From NCBI RefSeq assembly GCF_963924675.1, contig NC_089220.1, positions 155,966,270 through 156,030,269 on the forward strand: 64,000 nt of DNA, given 5' to 3'. The notes beneath the pieces were generated by a model. That model saw only the letters and a program-made list of their open reading frames with translations. It did no database searches and had not been told where the DNA came from. The position numbers and the translations under genes were made by a program. Shown here one piece after another: positions 56,949 to 64,000 of the stretch. Source of the stretch: Phocoena phocoena. Its lineage: Eukaryota > Chordata > Mammalia > Artiodactyla > Phocoenidae. Within the stretch, counting starts at the first letter, position 1. Every line of letters begins with the position of its first letter.

Positions 56949-57355
56949 CTAAATAATTATTTTCATTTTTTTAAAATGGAATCAAGGAAGGGTGGGTTTC
57001 TTATTCACTTTTTATTTATTTGTTATTTATTTATTTATTTTTGGCTGTGTTGGGTCTTTGTTGCTATGTGTCGGCTTTTCACTAGTTGCAGAGAGCAGAG
57101 GCCACTCTTTGTTGTGGTGCGCAGGCTTCTCACTGCAGTGGCTTCTCTTGTTGCAGAGCACGGGCTCTAGGTGTGCGGGCTTCAGTAGTTGTGACTCGCG
57201 GGCTCTAGAGTGCAGGCTCAGTAGTTGTGGCTCACAGGCTTAGTTGCTCCGTGGCATGTGGGATCTTCCTGGACCAGGGCTCGAACCCATGTCCCCTGCG
57301 TTGGCAGGCAGACTCGCAACCACTGCGCCACCAGGGAAGCCCCTAAATAATTATT
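56949..57355 (-). mobile_element. CHR-family SINE (long variant), minus strand, with putative 3' transduction
   Basis: Perfect 13-bp duplications CTAAATAATTATT at 56949-56961 and 57343-57355. The SINE body runs from 57342 leftward (reversed head CCACCAGGGAAGCCC) to a TTTATTTATTT-type tail at about 57012-57045. About 38 bp of non-SINE sequence (56973-57011) then precedes a second T run and the left duplication. That is the layout expected if transcription ran past the first A-tail into flanking DNA. Confidence 0.9.
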
Positions 57356-57374
57356 GCTGATAGATTTTTTAGTT

Positions 57375-57530
57375 CAGTCATTCAACAGAAGTTTATTGAA
57401 CATCTGCTATATGTAAAGCAATGGGCATCAAAAATAGAAAAGGCTTTACAGGCACTTCCCCTAATGGAGTTTTAGTCTTTTGCGGGGAAGTGGGAAAAAG
57501 CACAAAAACAAATAAATGCAGGAAATACTT
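57375..57530 (-). mobile_element. L2 LINE 3' end, minus strand
   Basis: CATTCAACAGAAGTTTATTG, AACATCTGCTATATGTAAAG and CTAATGGAGTTTTAGTCTTT follow the reversed L2 tail. Confidence 0.75.
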
Positions 57531-59640
57531 ACAGGTTGCATTTGTGCTTGAACAGGTAAATAAGGAAAAATAAGAGCAAAGGAGTTTATGGTTCCTCAGC
57601 CTGAAGGTGGATGCTTTCAACCAATCAGTGAGTGTATACTAGTCAAAGATTAGTAGGAGCACACCCATAGTGGTGAATAAATTGGGTTTCATTCTTGTTG
57701 CAATTGGGGAGAACATGCAAAGTGAGAAACTGGGGGGCATCTCAGTAAGAGGATGTAAGAAAGGGCTTCTTAAAGAATCTGGGCTTTAGTTCGGTGATTC
57801 TGATGAAGATTCAAGGAAGTAGGGACTTTCTCTGCATTGGGTGACATCAGGAAACGGGATAGTTCTATGATTGGATATGTTGATAAATCTTATCTAGAAA
57901 AAAGGCATACTAGAGTGAGGTTGAAGCCATAATTGTTAAAGAAGCAGCAGTCAGTCATATTAGCCAAGAGCTGGGGAGTGTTCACTGTTTTGTGGGATGT
58001 ACAGGGAGCTTGTTAAAATGTGTGATTAGACACAAAGATGAAAGGATCTTGATTTTGGTAACATGATAGCCTGGTCTGATGTTGCTCTGTGAAATTGTTT
58101 CTGTTCAACAAGAGGACACCAAAGCCTAGTGTGAGTGAAACCTGAAATGTGAATGAAATACACATACACACACACCCAATAAATACATGTATCTCATTAG
58201 ACAATAAAGCAGTCATAACTTATAAATGAAGAGAGGTATTGACAAAGAACCTTTCAGACACATTATTAGTTAAGAAGCTTTTAGTGGAGGATGTTCAGGC
58301 CTTCAGACCCTGAAAACTCCTCCTCAGTACTGATGTATACAAACCCTTTGGCTTATCTTGCTTTCAAAGTGAAAGTTACAATTTATTGATTTCATTTGTT
58401 CTCTGAAAGAGAAAAAAAAAAATTACATTGGGGAATTGTGAGAGGCTGTGGTAAAAGAAACTTGACTATCTTCCCAAAGGAAATAGGGGAAGGTTGAGGG
58501 ATTTTAACAGGAAGAAAAAAAAAAAAGGCCTTTTAGTTTAGCACATTCACTCAGCAGTTAGGAGAGTGGGTGGCATGGAACAAAATCAGAAGCAAAGGCA
58601 GGTGGGAGGCCAGTCATGATGCACTGTCAGTGTAGACAGAGGTGAGGACTCTGGTAGGTAGAGATCACAGGATGGGGCAGATGGTTAAAAATGGAGAGTG
58701 AGAGAGAGGTGAGAATTCATGGTGTTCCCAATTTAACATGAATCTTCTATAGCTTCATTTCAATAAGTGATCATAATGGTAAAGGTTGAAGAGGCTAGTG
58801 ACAGCTATTATTTGAAGACTAATAATACTCCATTCTGGCTATTTTTCTATGCATGAGCCGTGCTGTCCTCAATAAGGACATTTTCTATGCATGACCAATA
58901 AGTCATTTCCACTCACTTGTACATTGTGGTTTAGAGCAATTACCTGTTGACTCTGCTTCATAGATGAAACCAATGTTGTTCCATTTATAGGCTGAATGTG
59001 TGCAGTGCCTTTGTCACTGCAGCAGGAGCATCTTCCAGCCATAATATTTTCCATTGAACAAATAGATTATCATCCAAAACTGAGTACAGCCCTGTCCTGA
59101 TGTTCATACTCATAGGGATGCCTTGCCCTTTATCAGTTCATTGAGTCTCAGTCGCCTGTTCCTTGTTATTTAGTGGCTGCCGCAAAATGGTATGAATAAA
59201 AATAAATAAATGTTCTCTCAAATAGCCCCTGTTGACAATTCCTGGAAAAAGTAAAACAACAACCACCACCATTATGACATTCAGAGCCTTTTCTTGAGCA
59301 CTTGAGTTCCCTGTTTAAGGAGGGTGAATAGGAGCCCTGGTGAATAAGAAAGCAGATTGAAAATCAGGTCCCTGTCCTCAGAGTTTTATGATAGACAGAT
59401 AACCAGAGAAAGAGTAGCATCTGTAACAGGAATTACGGGAAACTCTGTAAAACTGCCATATGTGTGTCCTGGAAAAAAAAATAACCAAAGAAACAAAGTG
59501 CCGTTTATAATTCACCCATGATGATTTGGGACTTTGAAATGTGGCTTCCTGTGTATGATCATTTTTAAGATATTGAATGAAAAGGAGAAGTAGTGTCACA
59601 AACCTCAGAGATGAAGGCTCATTTGTCATTTGCAAATGTT
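57531..59640. other. Unrecognised sequence, no gene seen
   Basis: Contains short A tracts (near 58411 and 58516) and a TTTTCTATGCATGA motif twice about 40 bp apart (near 58843 and 58880). No repeat family or exon recognised. Confidence 0.5.
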
Positions 59641-59644
59641 GATA

Positions 59645-59830
59645 ATAACATTAAAAATAATAACCAGGTTATTTAACTGATGTGTTAACTGATGTGTTAA
59701 GCTCTGTGGAAGGCCCTTTATAGATGTGACATTATAATTTGCAGGACAATCACTTACGGTTTTATAGAAGATAAAACTGAAATTAAGGGAAGTTAAGTAA
59801 ATTGTTCAATGTACAGGTCATATACCTGGT
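59645..59830 (-). mobile_element. MIR SINE, minus strand
   Basis: Reversed MIR: GTGTTAAGCTCTGTGGAAGG, TTTTATAGAAGATAAAACTG, AATTAAGGGAAGTTAAGTAA. It contains a small duplication of AACTGATGTGTT near 59676-59699. Confidence 0.7.
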
Positions 59831-59927
59831 AAATGATGTTCCTAATTGATCTGTAGAATTGTGGAACTAGTCCTAATTTATGCCAGTTTATTGGAATTCC
59901 AGCAGATGTGGACTAGAATGGTTACTT

Positions 59928-59990
59928 AATTTAATAAATATTTATTGAGCATGAAATTTATGCTAAGCACTAGTCACTAAGGATTTCTTA
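59928..59990 (-). mobile_element. Short L2 3'-end fragment, minus strand
   Basis: TAATAAATATTTATTGAGCA and TATGCTAAGCACTAGTCACT resemble the reversed L2 terminus. Confidence 0.5.
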
Positions 59991-60233
59991 AATGAAAAGT
60001 ATATATGTAACAGGGACTAAAGCAGTTTCAATAAAATTCTGTAAGTAATCGGGGCAACCACAGTTCAGATGAAATCATTTATGAAAAAGCACCAAAGATG
60101 TGTCAAACCTGGATCAGAATTTGGAGGAAAGGGCTTTGCTAATTTTTTTGTCCAATATCTATGTTCCTGGTTTCTTTTTTTCAGTGACTTAGTTGGAATA
60201 AAGCTGAGTTCACACCACTGAGATGTTGTCTTT

Positions 60234-60292
60234 AAGAGATAATGGTGTGTGCTGTTTAAAAAATAACAAAAACAAACAAAAAAGAGATAATG
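60234..60292 (+). mobile_element. Tiny A-tailed retroinsertion with 11-bp duplication
   Basis: Direct repeats AAGAGATAATG at 60234-60244 and 60282-60292 flank 37 bp that consist of GTGTGTGCTGTTT followed by an A-rich tail (AAAAAATAACAAAAACAAAC...). This is the signature of L1-mediated insertion of an extremely truncated transcript. Confidence 0.65.
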
Positions 60293-61735
60293 ATAATGCC
60301 AGTAGAAAAAAAAAAACTCCCCACAAATAAGCTGAGCTTATTCAGGGGCACAAAGTGTTCCTTTTTTCCCACCTCCAACTTGCTGCAAATAACAATGCTC
60401 CCTTATTGCTTTAATAAAACAAAAAAAAAATTATATGAATACAGCATATTCATGTACCAAAATACTACTGAATAGTTTTCCTATGTAAGTTTGGAATTAG
60501 ATTTCCCCAGCTGCCCATGCAAAAATTCATTGTATGAATGGGTGAGACAGTATTGGAGCCTCTGCTATTCTTTCTATTAACACTACTGGTGCTGAGAACC
60601 AGTTTTATGAGATTCAAATATCAGTCTTTCCACATCATTGCTTTCCCCATTTTTTATCACAGAAACCTTGGAAGGCAGCTTTCCAATCTCAGAGAAGAGC
60701 TCACCTCTTCTGATCTTGCACTTTAAAGAGAAAGATATATTTCTTCATTTTCTAGTTTATTTCAAGATGTAGCATTTATATTCTAATAGGGAAGGGCTAG
60801 AGAGCGCTGATGTGAATACTTTTTCTTCCCTGACATAGTTATCTTTTTATTGCTGGTCTCAATCATATCTTTTCCTTTCCTGATGTAATAAAAACAAAGC
60901 ACTACCTGCCCCCAACCCTTCAAAAAATGATATTTGAATGACTATATTCTCAAAATGTTTCTTTGACACTTACTTCTTTTTCAACTTTAATCAATTTAGG
61001 AGCTGCAAAAATTGAAAGCTTTGATTTCTAGAGTGCCATCTTTAGAAGCCAATTTCTGACATTAAATGGAAATTGTATCCAACATAATGGCTGGCTTAAT
61101 ACAGCCTATTATGTTTATAGAAGTCTCTACTTTTATTTCGGCAGTCTATTCTAGTTCTTTGTGCATGAAATACACACAGCATTAGAAACAAATTTTAAAT
61201 TCCAAGTTACTACTAATTCTTAAAGTAAAAGTGGTCATTCTATTTTCCCTGCTTTATTCATTCTTTTTTGTAAAAATATAATTTTGAATACACACTGACT
61301 ATTTAGTATATGCTTCACATTACAATTAGATTTGACAACTAGTATCAGAAAGGCAATGTTTTAGAATGTATCATAATCATGTCCATAAGTGAGCACAGTA
61401 AGTCAGTGTTTTTGATTTGTTGTTTTCATGGTTTACATTACAGGTTTATTTGAATTTCAGCTTAGGCTTACTTTTGATGATATAATATTTTGTTAATATT
61501 GGCTATTTTAATCTGAAATATAAAGTATAAAATTCAATTCGATTCATTACATATTTAGTAAAGATAATATTCGAGCTTCAGAAATGTGTTATAGAAAAAG
61601 AAATAAATATTTTCTGCCTTATATCCTCATGATCTTGTGGAGACAAATGATATATACATGTAGTTGTACATATACAAGTGAATTGGTTAGATGCCATGGA
61701 TCTCTGACATAAATCATTATTTAGAATCATGGCTC
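60293..61735. other. Unrecognised AT-rich sequence, no gene seen
   Basis: Nothing recognisable apart from short A runs. Confidence 0.5.
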
Positions 61736-61739
61736 TCTC

Positions 61740-63470
61740 CCTGGTTCCCAAACTTTAGTAAGTTCACAATCCCAGAATCCCCTGAATGAAAGGAATTCTT
61801 AATGAAGACTGAAATCCTGTTGAGGAAGAACCCTACAACAGTGCCTAAACTGTATACTGTAAATCTTCCCTGTAGACTTGCCTCAAAGGGGCCTACAGCT
61901 ATAGTATTAGAGAAAGGAAAATACTAAGGTTTTTGGGGGGATTACTGAACACTAACTCTGAACTAATATGCTAAATCCTCATGAACCAAAAAACAATTGT
62001 GATCTGTTAAGAGTGGGAACTTGTGGCATTAGGTAATTAATTGAGTTTTTACTTTGGTCTGTCTCACAGCAGGCCTGATGGATACCAGAACAAACCCCAT
62101 GATCATTTATGCATTTCTGAAATATGGTTGAAATAGACATACTCAGCAACTGGTAAAGTCTCTATATTGGTTCCCTCTCATGAAATAAGGATCATTATGG
62201 TAGGAAATACCAAGTTTAAACACCTAGAATGCCTCCATCTACGAAAATAGTAAATCAAAATCAATACCACATTCTTGGAAATGTTGCAGAGATGCAGCTA
62301 CTATTGCAAATATGGTTTTTTGGGGGGAGCATAACATCATATAAGTACCTGGTATGCAGGTATTTATCTGTCAATTTTTTTTCCTATATATATTTTAGAA
62401 GCAATTTGGTTTCACCTGAAAAGGACAACGATATACCATCACAGTCTTAACTCACCAATATTCCATACTCTATCATAATTTAATCTGCAGAAAACTTGAT
62501 TTCCAAACATTCTACAGGAAATCAGCCTGGTCCACAACATTGATGATATCATGATGATTGTTGATATGATGATATCTGTTGATCAAAAACTAGGAAGTAT
62601 TTTAGATGCTTTGTAAAGAAATATTGGTTCCAAGGAATAAAATAAAACAAGAAAAATTCAGGGTCCTGTCACTTTGGTGAAATTTCTAGAGGTCCAGTGG
62701 CCCAGGCTATGTCAAGATGCCCTCTCCAAGGTAAAGGACAAATTATTTTATTTAGCATATCTTATCATTGTAGAAGAAGCACGGTGCCTAATAAGACTCT
62801 GAATTTTTGATGGATTGTATACTTTTGTGAGGTATTCTAATCCATATAGAGTTGCCAGTTTTTAGTGGACCTCTGAAAAAAAAAAAAAGGCTCTGAAATA
62901 GTTGCTGCCACAAAAGCTACCTTGTCAAATAGACCATGAGACTAAGCATATCAAATGTTACTTCAAGTGTCTGTGGAAGACAGTGATACATTATGGAGCC
63001 TGTAGGATTGTGTAAATGAATCACAAAAAAGCCCTGGGATTTCAGGGAAAAAGCTATTCTGTCTTTTTCAGATATTTATTTGAAAACCAACTGCTGGCTT
63101 GCTCCTGGGCCTTAGTGAAGGCTGAATGTTTTCCCAACAAGCTTTCAATGTGCCATGTGACACCAATTGACCACCATGAACTGAGTTGCCTGAACCATAA
63201 TTTTGGGCGTGGGCAGTAGCCCTCCATCATCACATGAAACTCTGTAGAAGATTTTATTTGAGCACATCCTAAAGGCGCAAGTAGTGAGCGAGTGGCTCTG
63301 ATTCCCATGGCAGTTGACTGGGGAAGAAAAATTCAGTCTGACTTATAGATAGCTCTGAACAATGTGCTGGCCCTTTTCAAAAGTGGACAGATTCAGCACT
63401 ACAGCCTTTCAGTAGTAGTGTGGCCCTAAAAAACATCAGTGCAAAGAAATACTCCTGGGGGAAAAAAATT
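61740..63470 (+). pseudogene. Fossil ERVL pol region (protease, reverse transcriptase, RNase H start)
   Basis: Degenerate internal sequence of an ERVL-type endogenous retrovirus. A protease-like part lies at 61740-62100. Its active-site block reads GGLLNTNSEL, with the catalytic-Asp codon now AAC at 61948-61950. RT remnants follow, with large internal deletions between about 62300 and 62510. The polymerase motif is visible as HNIDDIMMI (Asp-Asp codons at 62542-62547; the usual Tyr before it is Asn at 62536-62538). Then come VKFLEVQWPRL-like text after 62680 and the RNase H part (frame 63016-63219, with LACSWALVKAE). Recognisable text fades by about 63470. Many frameshifts, stops and gaps; no function possible. 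The assignment to ERVL is from memory of the family. Confidence 0.8.
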
Positions 63471-63529
63471 GAATAATACTTTCTGTTTGTTTGTTTCATT
63501 TTTCTTTTATCTGAAAAGAGAGTTGATGG

Positions 63530-63584
63530 TTATAGTTCCAGTCTGAGTCCAAGCCTTCAGAGACAAATGTCTCTCTGAGTCAGA

Positions 63585-63622
<38 letters not shown>

Positions 63623-63834
63623 TTACTCAGCCTTTTATTCTATTCAGGCCTTCAAAGGTTTGGATAAGGCCTCCTATACTAGGAAGGGCCATCTGGTTCA
63701 TTCAGCCTATTGACTTAAATATTAAAATCACCCAGAAACACCCTCACAAACATACCAAGAAATAACGTTCAACCAAATATCTGGGCATGCTGTCAATTTG
63801 ACAGTCAAGTTGACACATAAAGTTAACCATCACA
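63530..63834 (+). mobile_element. LTR 3' part (probable ERVL-class LTR), plus strand
   Basis: GTTCCAGTCTGAGTCCAAGC, CTTTTATTCTATTCAGGCCT, CCAGAAACACCCTCACAAAC, CCAAATATCTGGGCATGCTG, and an end at AAGTTAACCATCACA (63834). This is the 3' part of a common mammalian LTR family ending in ACA. The 5' part is missing. It contains a (GA)n run. It may or may not belong to the ERVL pol fossil just upstream, which is in the same orientation. Confidence 0.7.
63589..63618 (+). repeat. (GA)15 microsatellite inside the LTR
   Basis: A perfect GA run expanded within the LTR's naturally GAGAGA-rich part. Confidence 0.95.
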
Positions 63835-64000
63835 TTCACTTACCTTAAGCTCTTTATTCCTTCATTTACATCTTCTAGGGTAATTCAGGAATTTTTACTT
63901 TGCTGAGAGTTGTCCATTGTTTCTTCCAGGTATCTAAGAGCCACCCTAGCGGCAAATTTGCCACATTCCCTAGTGTTTTTGTAGGGTGTTAAATTTTGTG
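63835..64000. other. Unrecognised sequence at window end
   Basis: No feature recognised in the last 166 bp. Confidence 0.5.

Noticed and set aside
1..64000. CRISPR arrays, operons, bacterial or phage genes, tRNA or rRNA genes
   Set aside because: None seen. The only regularly repeated units are microsatellites and interspersed mammalian repeats, and tRNA-like text belongs to CHR and MIR SINEs.

Overview
This is 64 kb of mammalian nuclear DNA that is AT-rich and almost certainly intergenic or deep intronic. No host protein-coding exon, RNA gene, CRISPR array or operon-like structure can be supported. The repeats point to a cetacean or close relative. There are eight copies of the tRNA-derived CHR SINE family (5' head GGGCTTCCCTGGTGG), which is known from cetaceans, hippos and ruminants. 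There is a long L1 of cetartiodactyl type with a 2 kb 5'UTR, and a mariner of the kind shared by whales and ruminants. I saw no ruminant BovB or Bov-A sequence, so a whale or dolphin is the best inference.

Layout. 0-6 kb: mostly unrecognised single-copy sequence with a few simple repeats, including a (GGGCT)n G-quadruplex motif. 6-10 kb: a CHR SINE, a solo MaLR LTR with intact 5-bp target duplication, two L2 pieces in opposite orientation, a MIR and a MER5A. 10-15 kb: mostly unrecognised. 15-21.3 kb: L1 fragments, including an old plus-strand L1 that carries three SINEs and a short younger L1 tail. 22-24.6 kb: an endogenous retrovirus LTR with a tRNA-Lys-like primer binding site and a duplicated leader, a 91-bp MER5A with perfect 8-bp duplication, and two diverged copies of an unnamed repeat on either side. 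24.6-38.4 kb: sparse MIR/L2/L1/SINE relics in unrecognised DNA.

38.4-49.4 kb is a nested transposon stack. An old minus-strand L1 was split by a near full-length minus-strand L1 (39446-47148, with 5'UTR, ORF1, ORF2 and 3'UTR). That element was itself hit by a truncated L1 and by a SINE. A further SINE sits at the end of the old L1. 49.4-57.5 kb: L1 tails, MIR, a full-length but frame-broken mariner (52343-53623) with its TA duplication, and a SINE that seems to carry a short 3' transduction. 57.5-64 kb: L2, MIR, a fossil ERVL protease-RT-RNase H region (61740-63470) and an LTR 3' end.

Every open reading frame above about 100 codons is explained by L1 ORF2, by a frame crossing a repeat junction, or by antisense or low-complexity sequence. 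The window's interest is its record of insertion order, not a host gene. Repeat family names come from recognition of consensus features, not from a database search.
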